A stretch of DNA of 64,000 bases from NCBI RefSeq assembly GCF_002531725.1, contig NZ_NWSQ01000018.1, forward strand, positions 1 through 64,000. The letters run 5' to 3'. Position 1 is the stretch's first letter. Each line of letters starts with the position of its first letter. This DNA comes from Rhizobium sp. L43. GTDB taxonomy: Bacteria; Pseudomonadota; Alphaproteobacteria; Rhizobiales; Rhizobiaceae. Under the pieces are notes generated by a model. The model saw only the letters and a program-made list of their open reading frames with translations. It was not told the DNA's origin and did no database searches. This document shows positions 43,174-51,125 of this stretch, piece by piece. The position numbers were made by a program, and so were the translations under genes.

Positions 43174-44472
43174 TTACAGACGCTTATAAGCCTCCAATGC
43201 TGCATTGAAGGCGGCATCCAGGGCCTCCTCCGGCTTTTTGGTTCCCGAGAGCACGTCACCCATCATGATCTGGATCTGGTTCGAGATCTCGGGATAGATC
43301 GGCACGCCCGGGCGCGCCTGGCCGTCGACGAGGGCCTTGGCGAAGGTCTTGTTGGCTTCCGTCGAGAAGACCTCGTACTTGTCGAACAGTGATTTCCGGG
43401 TCGGCAGCTGCTGCTGCAGCGCGTTTGCCGGCCCCATATAGACCTCGCGTGCGAGGTTGGCGCACATCTCGATCTTGTCCTTGTCCTTGCTGAAGGAGGC
43501 GATCGTCCAGCCGCCGGTGCCGGTCGAGCGCTGATCGGCCGTCGGGCCGGGGATCGGCGAGAAGGTCCAGTTTTTGAACTCGTCTTCGTCGAGCGTCGAC
43601 TTCAGCTGGGCATATTGCCAGTTGCCGCCGATGAACAGCGCCGTCGTCGCCGCTGCCGCCGCCGCATTCATATCGTCGTAATTGGCGATCGTGCTGACGC
43701 GCTTGGGGGCCGCGCCGGAATCGACGAGATCCTTGAAATAGTTCAGCGCCTTGAGGAATTTCTCCTTGTTCTCGCCTTCGCCGAACACCGGCTTGCCCGA
43801 GTCGTCGACGAGCTTGCCGCCGAGGGCCCAGTAGTTCGCCAGCCAGTCGAAGGTCGTGCCTTCCCAGCGGCCGCCGTTGAAGAGCACGCCTTCCATGCCC
43901 TCCTTGGTGGAGGCAAGCGCCGCCTTCTTCAGATCGTCCCAGGTCTGCGGCGCATCTGCTACCACCGATTTGTTGCGGTAGAGCACGCGAAGGTCGGTAT
44001 CCCACCACCAGGCGCGCACCGTCTTGTCCTTGTCGGTGATGCCATCGCGGATGAAGGGGAAGAGATCGTCCACTTCTTCCTTGGAGAAATAGGGCGTGAA
44101 GTCGGCCAGCACGTGGTTGACCATGAACTGCGACAGCACGAAGGAGTCGACGGCGGCGCAATCCGGCGCGTTGCCGGCCTTGGCCTGCTCCAGCATCTTG
44201 GCTTGTTCGGTGCCGATGTCGGAGGACATGAACTGCATCTGCAATTTCCAATCCGGATGCTTCTTGATGAAATCGACGAAGAGCTTCTGGTAGCCCTCGG
44301 CGATGGCCGGATCGGAATTGTTCGGGCTGTCGTTCGTCAGGCGGACGACGAGGGTCTTGGCCGCATCGGCAAGGCCGATCCGGTCTTTGGTGGCAAGTTC
44401 CTGGGCAAAAATCGCGGATGCTGAAAATAAGATAGTGCTCAGCGCCAATGCGCTGACGGTCGCGCTCTTCAT
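43174..44472 (-). CDS. Sugar ABC transporter substrate-binding protein
   Basis: Periplasmic binding protein of 432 residues in the CUT1 (UgpB/MalE-like) class. The signal peptide ends near IFA-QE (residues 22-24). Conserved blocks: FVDFIKKHPDWKLQMQFMSSD and LFIGGNWQYAQL. First gene of the operon. ATG 44472 follows GGAGGAG. The promoter/operator at 44549-44579 lies about 80 bp upstream. The likely ligand is a glycoside, because the mannosidase shares the promoter. Confidence 0.9.
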   Translation of the reverse strand: MKSATVSALALSTILFSASAIFAQELATKDRIGLADAAKTLVVRLTNDSPNNSDPAIAEGYQKLFVDFIKKHPDWKLQMQFMSSDIGTEQAKMLEQAKAGNAPDCAAVDSFVLSQFMVNHVLADFTPYFSKEEVDDLFPFIRDGITDKDKTVRAWWWDTDLRVLYRNKSVVADAPQTWDDLKKAALASTKEGMEGVLFNGGRWEGTTFDWLANYWALGGKLVDDSGKPVFGEGENKEKFLKALNYFKDLVDSGAAPKRVSTIANYDDMNAAAAAATTALFIGGNWQYAQLKSTLDEDEFKNWTFSPIPGPTADQRSTGTGGWTIASFSKDKDKIEMCANLAREVYMGPANALQQQLPTRKSLFDKYEVFSTEANKTFAKALVDGQARPGVPIYPEISNQIQIMMGDVLSGTKKPEEALDAAFNAALEAYKRL

Positions 44473-44548
44473 GATGGGTCTCCTCCCCATTTTGAACGAA
44501 TACAGCCTGGCGGTCGGTTGACCTCTCCTCATTTCCGTGCTGCATTAA

Positions 44549-44579
44549 TTAGATTAAGTTACTTTGATTTGATGTCAAG
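44549..44579 (-). promoter_or_regulatory. Shared ROK-type promoter/operator, ABC operon copy
   Basis: On the minus strand: CTTGAC (44579-44574), three bases (ATC), then AAATCAAAGTAACTTAATC and TAA. TTGACA can be a -35 box and TCTAAT, after 19 bp, a -10 box. The inner AAGTWACTT is symmetric. The 31-bp block recurs almost identically at 47604-47634 before the mannosidase gene. Confidence 0.75.
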
Positions 44580-44674
44580 CCGCAGCTTGGGAGGTTGAGA
44601 TGCCGGCGACATTCAACAGCAGCTAGCGCGCCCCCGGATTTTCGGAAGGGATCTGCGCCAATTAAAGTGACGGA

Positions 44675-44693
44675 GCGCGCCTTTCGGGCGCGC
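44675..44693. other. GC hairpin in the divergent region
   Basis: GCGCGCC-TTTCG-GGCGCGC, 7-bp perfect arms. It lies between the ABC operon promoter and the Gfo/Idh/MocA gene, in a 343-bp gap with no gene. It may insulate or attenuate the dehydrogenase transcript. Confidence 0.4.
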
Positions 44694-44815
44694 GGGCGCC
44701 GCCCACCCGCAATTTTCCTGAAGACGAGCACGAGCGATCGCCGATAGACGCGATGGCGAGGTGTGGTTTTGCCCGGCGCATCGGCAGCCGGACACGGAAC
44801 TCCATGGAGGAGAAG

Positions 44816-45862
44816 ATGCGTTTACTCATTCTCGGCACCGGCGGCATGGCCAACCAGCATGCCGCGCGCTTCAAGGCGATCGAAGGCGTCAGCGTCGTCG
44901 GCGGCGTCGACGTCGTCCCGGAAAGGCTGGCCGCCTTCTGCACTGAACACGGCATCGCCAATCATTTCACCTCGCTCGAGGAGGCTCTCGCCTGGGGCGA
45001 ATTCGACGCGGTCGCCAATGTCACGCCTGACAGCATCCACCACCCGACGACGCTTCAGGCGATCGCCGCCGGCAAGCATGTCTTCTGCGAAAAGCCGCTC
45101 GCCACCGATGCGGTCAAGGCGATGGAGATGACCGAGGCGATCGAACGGTCGGGCAAGGTCGGCATGGTCAACTTCACCTATCGCAATTCGCCCGCCCTGC
45201 AGAAAGGCCGGCAGATGGTGCTCGCCGGCGAGATCGGCGCGGTGCGCCATGTCGAGGCGTCGCATCTGCAAAGCTGGCTGGTCGGCCGCCACTGGGGCGA
45301 CTGGAAGAGCGAAAGCAAATGGCTGTGGCGGCTGAGCAAAAAACATGGCTCGAACGGCGCGCTCGGCGATATCGGTATCCACATCGTCGATTTCGCCTCC
45401 TACGGCTCAGGCCTCGACGTCGCCCATGTCTTCGCGCGGCTGAAGACCTTCGACAAAGCGCCGGGGCATAAGATCGGCGAATATGATCTCGATGCCAATG
45501 ACAGCTTCACGATGAATGTCGATTTCACCAATGGGGCGATCGGCACGATCCAGGCGACGCGCACCGCCGCAGGTCAGATGGATCAGCTGCGCCTCCGGGT
45601 CTACGGCGAAACCGGCTCGATCGAGATGATCTACGATACCGGAAACTCGACGTTGCGCGCCTGTCTCGGCGAAGACGTGCATACGGCGACCTGGCGCGAG
45701 GTGCCCTTCGATCCTGTGGAGAGCAACTACCAGCGTTTCGTCCAGGCGGTGCGGGCCGGCAGGACGCAGGAACCGTCGTTCCGCCGCGCCGCCAATATCC
45801 AGAAGGTCCTCGACAAGGCGCTGGCCTCCGATCTCAGCCATGTCGATGAAGCACTCGGCTGA
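44816..45862 (+). CDS. Gfo/Idh/MocA-family oxidoreductase
   Basis: NAD(P)-dependent sugar/inositol dehydrogenase family protein of 348 residues. The Rossmann motif is LILGTGGMANQHAARF (residues 4-19). The hallmark EKPLATD (near residue 97) carries the conserved Lys. The C-terminal beta-sheet domain follows from about 125. ATG 44816 has GGAGGAGAAG directly upstream. Divergent from the sugar ABC operon and likely to act on the imported sugar or its hydrolysis product, together with the TIM-barrel protein. Confidence 0.9.
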   Translation: MRLLILGTGGMANQHAARFKAIEGVSVVGGVDVVPERLAAFCTEHGIANHFTSLEEALAWGEFDAVANVTPDSIHHPTTLQAIAAGKHVFCEKPLATDAVKAMEMTEAIERSGKVGMVNFTYRNSPALQKGRQMVLAGEIGAVRHVEASHLQSWLVGRHWGDWKSESKWLWRLSKKHGSNGALGDIGIHIVDFASYGSGLDVAHVFARLKTFDKAPGHKIGEYDLDANDSFTMNVDFTNGAIGTIQATRTAAGQMDQLRLRVYGETGSIEMIYDTGNSTLRACLGEDVHTATWREVPFDPVESNYQRFVQAVRAGRTQEPSFRRAANIQKVLDKALASDLSHVDEALG

Positions 45863-45873
45863 GCTGGCACGCA

Positions 45874-47013
45874 TCACGCCGAAGCCGGCGGCAGCAGCAA
45901 GGTGTTGAGGAAGGGCAGGAGGGCGGCACCGAGCGCCACGCCGCCGCCGCTGAAGCTTGCCGGTTTCATCGGCGAAATCCAGGGGGTCAGCAACGGTCGC
46001 GTCGAGGTGTCGCGCCGCTCGATGGAGAGTTGATGGATCAAGGCTTCGATCACGCCTTGTGGCAGATCGCCGCCGATCATGACCACGCTCGGGGCAAGGA
46101 AGCCAGCCATGGCGATGATCGGGTCGAGCAGATGGCCCGCAGCGTCCCTGATCCATTGCGACAGCGATGGGGAGGAGACCTCCTGGCCCTGCAGCAGCCG
46201 GATGAATTCGTCCTCACCGATCCGCGACCGCAGGGCTTCGAAACCGACGACCGTGTTCAGTTGGACATTGTCGGGGCCGGTCAGCATTTCGCCGATGCCG
46301 CCCGCCCGGCCATGCACGCCGGAATAGGGAATGCCCCGAATGAGAAAGCCGGCTTGGACGTCGTCATCGATGATGATCATCGCCAGTCCGCCTTCCCGCA
46401 TGGCGCTGCCGATCGTGCGCTCGGCGAGAAGGCCAGCGGTACACTCGTTTTCGACATAGGGACGCGCGATCGTCGACATTGCGGCGATTTGATCGCTTTG
46501 CTCGTCCGTCCAATCGCTGGCGGCGATGCCGAGCCCGATGATCGGCAATGTCGCGTGGCGATCGACCATGTCCCTGACGGCCGCATGCACCAGCACGACC
46601 TTGTCTGCTGGATCCAGGCCGAAATAGACCCGGTCATGCACCTGGCCGCTGAGATCGATCAGCACCATCTCGCCACGCCTTTGGCGAAGCTTGACGCCGA
46701 CCGAGAAGGCGCCCTCCGGCCGAAGCGCGAATTCCGTGGCGGTTGCCCCACCCCCGAGCCCGTTGCGGCGGTTTGACGTGACCAGTTTCTCTTCCGCCAG
46801 CCGCCGCAGAATATTGGTAATGCCGGGCCCGGTCAGCCCGCTATGCCGCCCAAGCTCGGTCCGCGTCAGAGGCCCATGCCGGCGGATCGCTTCCAGGATG
46901 ACGCGAATATTCCGGTCGGCGATTTCCCCCGACCTCAGACCCACCGTTTTGGCGCGCGGGGCGCCCATCTCCTGGGTGTGAAGCCGACGCGGCCCTGACC
47001 GAAGATACCGCAT
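45874..47013 (-). CDS. ROK-family transcriptional regulator
   Basis: Regulator of 379 residues with an N-terminal winged helix (about 32-80, ADRNIRVILEAIRRHGPLTRTELGRHSGLTGPGITNILRRLAEEKL) and a ROK fold. The usual kinase zinc motif and phosphate loop are degraded. Convergent with the dehydrogenase gene (11 bp) and divergent, at 741 bp, from the mannosidase. ATG 47013 follows GGAAAG. It is one of two ROK proteins that could read the shared operator. Confidence 0.87.
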   Translation of the reverse strand: MRYLRSGPRRLHTQEMGAPRAKTVGLRSGEIADRNIRVILEAIRRHGPLTRTELGRHSGLTGPGITNILRRLAEEKLVTSNRRNGLGGGATATEFALRPEGAFSVGVKLRQRRGEMVLIDLSGQVHDRVYFGLDPADKVVLVHAAVRDMVDRHATLPIIGLGIAASDWTDEQSDQIAAMSTIARPYVENECTAGLLAERTIGSAMREGGLAMIIIDDDVQAGFLIRGIPYSGVHGRAGGIGEMLTGPDNVQLNTVVGFEALRSRIGEDEFIRLLQGQEVSSPSLSQWIRDAAGHLLDPIIAMAGFLAPSVVMIGGDLPQGVIEALIHQLSIERRDTSTRPLLTPWISPMKPASFSGGGVALGAALLPFLNTLLLPPASA

Positions 47014-47292
47014 GACCGTCTTTCCTAGAGCACCATCGCGATTGTGTACTTCATCCGCGGGCTATGGGAAAGCCGGACTTGGCAGCCGCTTTTTTTGCCG
47101 AACGTCATATCAATCGCAATCAGGGCCAGATGGCGCTGACGAAGTGCGGCGGGGCGATGCCGCAAAATGCGTTAACAGACCGTCGAAACTACACCGCAAT
47201 CGGAGCTTCATTCTATCGATCGCTAATAGCTGCAAGGACGATCGTTGCCGAAGCCGTCGCGGCAGGCGGGTCTGAGCCCATAGTCGACGCTG

Positions 47293-47409
47293 CTATAGCC
47301 AACCGAGCCGGTTTGCATCGGGTCGTTGGAACTTGTCGTGCAGGCTGACAACGATACCAATCATGATGGCAGCTGCCACGGCTGCCGATAATTTGCGAAT
47401 TTGAAACAT
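47293..47409 (-). CDS. Possible small membrane protein
   Basis: A 38-residue frame with a very good ribosome binding site (GGGAGGGTGAG directly before ATG 47409). It encodes a short positively charged start (MFQIRK), one hydrophobic helix (AVAAAIMIGIVVSL) and a polar tail. Alone in the 741-bp gap between the ROK gene and the mannosidase gene. No family recognised. It may be a real small membrane protein or a remnant. Confidence 0.4.
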   Translation of the reverse strand: MFQIRKLSAAVAAAIMIGIVVSLHDKFQRPDANRLGWL

Positions 47410-47603
47410 CTCACCCTCCCGATCGCTGCGCAAAAACCGGCGATTTCAGTGTGATTGCCGGGCAGATAGGGCCGGGTGGCGATCCGATAACTGTTGTTGT
47501 CGATCAAGATTCCGTTATTCGTGAAGAGCCTAGTCATTCGGCTTCGATGGGTCATGTTTGCGGACTCGTCGTCTGCGAGCTTGCCGCAATGACTTCTTCC
47601 GCA

Positions 47604-47634
47604 CTTGACGGCAAATCAAAGTTACTTAATCTAA
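47604..47634 (+). promoter_or_regulatory. Shared ROK-type promoter/operator, mannosidase copy
   Basis: CTTGAC, three bases (GGC), then AAATCAAAGTTACTTAATC and TAA. Compared with the minus-strand block at 44579-44549, the 22-bp core differs only at its central base, which is the symmetry axis. It lies 121 bp upstream of the mannosidase ATG. The rest of the 47014-47754 gap shows nothing else beyond the small frame at 47293. Confidence 0.75.
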
Positions 47635-47754
47635 GGGCCGGTTGGACTCGCTGGGAGGAGGGGCCGGCAATTCGCGATGGCTGTCGCACCATCTTCATCT
47701 CCCAAAGCCATGACTCCGGATCGTTCGCCGTCGATTTTTCAACAGGGATAAGCC

Positions 47755-50700
47755 ATGCCTCTGACCATTGCTCAACGTCTCGATCGCCTGAAAGTCCGTC
47801 TTGCCGAGCTGGCGCATTGGCGAGATCGTCACAGTGCTGCGATTGACGGCTGGACATTCGAGGGTGAGCCGATCGGCCATCATCAGGACTGGCCGCATCG
47901 CCAGGGCGTGGTGCATTTTGCCGTAAGTGCGCAGGCGCCGGAGGCCTGGCCTCTCGAAGATATCCGGCTGCAGCTCGACCTCGGCGGCGAGAGCCTGATC
48001 ACGCTGAGCTATCCCGGCGGCGAGACGGAGACATTCGGCCTTGATCCCTATCACCAGGAATTCCCGGTGAAGGGCCGCCACTTTTCGATCGCGACGGAAA
48101 CCGTCGCCCGCTTTCCGTTCGGCGAACCCAATCGCGCTCCGCGGTTGAACAAGGCCCGGTTTATCTGGCTCGACGGCCTGGCCCATCGCCTGCATCTTCT
48201 GTTGAAGCAGGTTGCCGAGGCGATCGATGTGCTTGGCGAGCATGAAGTCGTGCCGCATCTGCTTGATGCCGCAGAACAAGCGTTGCGCAGCCTGGATTGG
48301 CCGTCCGATACGGCGGCTTATGTCTCGCGCACCTCTGACGCGGTCATGCAGCAGAAGATCTGGGAGCTGCCGGAGCTCGAGGCCAACCCGGCGGGACTGA
48401 GCGACGAGCAGAGCGCCTCGGCGGCGTCCGCTTTCGAGGTCCTGACGGCGCGGCTGAAGGAACTGCAGAAGCGCTTTCCCCCGAATGGAGAACTGCTGCT
48501 GACCGGTCATGCGCATATCGATCTCGCCTGGCTCTGGCCCTATCGCGAGACGCGGCGGAAGATGCGGCGCACCTTCAACACGGCGCTCTCGCTGATGGAG
48601 CGTTCGGAGGATTTCCGCTTCAACCAGTCGACCGCCCATTATTATGCGCAGATGGAAGAAGAAGATCCGGAGCTTCTCGAGCGCATCAAGAAGAAGGTCG
48701 CGGACGGAAAGTGGGAAACCGTCGGCGGCATGTGGGTGGAGCCCGACACCAACATGCCGACCGGCGAAAGCCTCGTCCGCCAGGTGCTCTACGGCCAGCG
48801 TTATTTCGAAAAGACCTTCGGCGCGCGCCATACCGTGTGCTGGCTGCCGGATTGCTTCGGCTTCTCCGGCGCGCTGCCGCAAATCCTGAGACAGGGCGGC
48901 ATCGACAGCTTCTTCACGATCAAGGTCAACTGGAGCGAGACCAATCATATTCCCTCCGATCTTTTCTGGTGGAAGGGCCTCGACGGCAGCCAAGTGCTGA
49001 CCCACACCTTCGACAATCCGATGCAGGGATATAACGGCTTCGTTCAGGCCGACTGCTATGTGCCGACATGGAAGAATTTCCGCGGCAAGCTACAGCACGA
49101 TACCTCGCTTCTGGCCGTCGGCTACGGTGATGGCGGCGGCGGCGTGACGCCTGAAATGGTGGAGCGCGAAGTGCAGCTGCGCGATTTCCCGGCGATCCCG
49201 CAGGCGCGCTGGGGCACCGTCAAAAGCTTCTATGAGAAGGCGCACCAGACCGCCGGGGAAAAGAACCTTCCCGTCTGGGACGGCGAAATCTACCTCGAAC
49301 TGCACCGCGCCACGCTGACGACCCAAAGCGGCGTCAAACGCAAGCACCGTCAGGCCGAACGTGCTCTGATCACCGCCGAAACGCTCGCTTCGCTTGCCCA
49401 CATGCTGGGTGCCGAAACGCCGAAAAGCCTCGAAGCGGATTGGCGGGTGGTGCTGAAGAACGAGTTCCACGACATCCTGCCGGGCTCGAGCATCCGCGAG
49501 GTCTATCAGGATGCGGAGCAGGAGCTCGGCGGCGTCATAGACCACGCGAGGGACGAACAGGCAAAGGCCTTGCAGGCGCTGTCGGTCCATCTGCCGAAGG
49601 GCGGGGTCGGCGATGCGCTCGTCGTCGTCAATCCGTCGCTTGCGCGGCGGCCGGTGAGCGCCACACTGGCCGACGGCACGGTCGTTTCGGCCGCCGATAT
49701 CGTCGCCCCTTTGTCCGTTGCCGTCTTCGACAGGCACGCGCTGCAGCCGGCGGGTGGGCTGAAGGCCAGCCCCGATCGCCTCGAAAACGATCATCTCATT
49801 GTGGTCATCGGCAAGGACGGGGCGGTTGCGAGCCTCATCCACAAGGCAACGGGCCGCGAAGCGATCGACGGTTCGGCAAACCAGCTCTGGGTCTATCCGG
49901 CCGACAAGCCGCGTAATTGGGACGCCTGGGATATCGATGCGGATTATGCCGAAAAGGCCGTCCGTCTCGAGGCGCCGGAGAGCCTCTCCCTCGTCGAAAG
50001 CGGTCCGCACCGCGCGGCGATCCGTGTCGTCCATCGTTACCGCAATTCGAGCGTCACCCAGACCTATGTGCTGACGGCCAACGCCCGCCGGCTCGACATC
50101 GAAACGACGATCGACTGGCACGACCGCCGCACCCTGCTGCGGACCCTGAACCCGGTCGAGGTGCGAGCCCGAAAGGCGACGTTCGAATGCGCCTTCGGTG
50201 TCGTCGAGCGGGCAACGCACACGAATACCTCCTGGGAGCAGGCCATGTTCGAGGCGGTCGCCCATCGTTTCGTCGATATCAGTGAGCCGGGTTTCGGCGT
50301 GGCGCTGCTCAACAATGCCAAATACGGCCATAGCGCCCGCGGCAACGTGATCGGCATGAGCCTGGTGCGCGGGCCGATCTATCCGGATCCGCTGGCCGAC
50401 GAAGGCGAGCAGAGCTTCACCTATGCGCTGATGCCGCATGACGGCGCCTGGCATGAAGGCGGCGTGCTCGACGAGGCGATCGATCTCAATCAGCCGCTCG
50501 TTACAGCGGAAGCCAAAGGTCTCTCCGCCGGCACTTTCACGCCGCTCGCCATCGCCGGCACTCCCGTCGCTTTTTCGGGCCTGAAGCCTGCGGAAGAGGG
50601 CGACGGCCTGATCCTGCGTCTCTACGAACCCGCTGGCCGGCGTGGCAGCCTCTTCCTCCAGCTGCCTTCGGGATGGACGGCGTCGCAGCCGCTCAACATT

Positions 50701-50781
50701 CTCGAAGAGCCGATGGAGCGCAAAGGTCCTGCCGACATCATGCCCTTCGAAGTCAGGACGTGGAGGCTGAAAAAAGCCTGA
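47755..50781 (+). CDS. Alpha-mannosidase, glycoside hydrolase family 38
   Basis: Cytosolic zinc exo-glycosidase of 1008 residues; no signal peptide. The GH38 N-terminal domain starts near residue 245. Zinc ligands: H254/D256 in GHAHIDLAWLWPYRE and the nucleophile D366 in WLPDCFGFSGALPQ, with HDILPGSSI supplying a later His. The DUF3459-like and C-terminal beta domains continue to the end. It releases mannose from alpha-mannosides imported by the ABC system. ATG 47755 follows AGGGAT. Confidence 0.94.
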   Translation: MPLTIAQRLDRLKVRLAELAHWRDRHSAAIDGWTFEGEPIGHHQDWPHRQGVVHFAVSAQAPEAWPLEDIRLQLDLGGESLITLSYPGGETETFGLDPYHQEFPVKGRHFSIATETVARFPFGEPNRAPRLNKARFIWLDGLAHRLHLLLKQVAEAIDVLGEHEVVPHLLDAAEQALRSLDWPSDTAAYVSRTSDAVMQQKIWELPELEANPAGLSDEQSASAASAFEVLTARLKELQKRFPPNGELLLTGHAHIDLAWLWPYRETRRKMRRTFNTALSLMERSEDFRFNQSTAHYYAQMEEEDPELLERIKKKVADGKWETVGGMWVEPDTNMPTGESLVRQVLYGQRYFEKTFGARHTVCWLPDCFGFSGALPQILRQGGIDSFFTIKVNWSETNHIPSDLFWWKGLDGSQVLTHTFDNPMQGYNGFVQADCYVPTWKNFRGKLQHDTSLLAVGYGDGGGGVTPEMVEREVQLRDFPAIPQARWGTVKSFYEKAHQTAGEKNLPVWDGEIYLELHRATLTTQSGVKRKHRQAERALITAETLASLAHMLGAETPKSLEADWRVVLKNEFHDILPGSSIREVYQDAEQELGGVIDHARDEQAKALQALSVHLPKGGVGDALVVVNPSLARRPVSATLADGTVVSAADIVAPLSVAVFDRHALQPAGGLKASPDRLENDHLIVVIGKDGAVASLIHKATGREAIDGSANQLWVYPADKPRNWDAWDIDADYAEKAVRLEAPESLSLVESGPHRAAIRVVHRYRNSSVTQTYVLTANARRLDIETTIDWHDRRTLLRTLNPVEVRARKATFECAFGVVERATHTNTSWEQAMFEAVAHRFVDISEPGFGVALLNNAKYGHSARGNVIGMSLVRGPIYPDPLADEGEQSFTYALMPHDGAWHEGGVLDEAIDLNQPLVTAEAKGLSAGTFTPLAIAGTPVAFSGLKPAEEGDGLILRLYEPAGRRGSLFLQLPSGWTASQPLNILEEPMERKGPADIMPFEVRTWRLKKA

Positions 50782-50804
50782 CGCTCCATTCTTGAGAGAC
50801 GCCG

Positions 50805-50824
50805 CCGCCGCTTCGATGCGGCGG
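50805..50824 (+). terminator. Hairpin after the mannosidase gene
   Basis: CCGCCGC-TTCGAT-GCGGCGG, 7-bp arms, 23 bp after the stop codon. No T-run. The rest of the gap to 51125 holds no recognised gene; an AT-rich segment at 50945-50975 may contain the promoter of the following chemoreceptor. Confidence 0.45.
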
Positions 50825-51125
50825 GGTGGTCCAACGACCTCACCGGCAGCCGCTCAAGAAAATCTCCCGGATTATCGCCGCCATATCCATATCAGGCATT
50901 CACTATCCCAATCACGCATCCGAGTTGCAGCGGCGGCGAAAGTGAACTTTTTATTAGATTTTGATCGATTTGTTGGTCGGCTCAGGCCTTGGCAAATGTA
51001 TTTCCTTCAACCGTAAGGTGATCTTGTGTTGGCCGTAAATATTTTCGGTCGAATGAAATCGATCGGCTATTTCGCAGCCAGCTGGAGATATGAAGACTCC
51101 TGTTGCCGCCAAGCAGGAACTAAAC

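Noticed and set aside
47064..47348. 94-codon plus-strand frame in the ROK-mannosidase gap
   Set aside because: No ribosome binding site or recognisable domain, and it overlaps the better-supported minus-strand small frame at 47293-47409.
49090..50454. 454-codon and similar frames opposite the mannosidase
   Set aside because: Arg/Asp/Gly-rich shadow translation of the GH38 gene.
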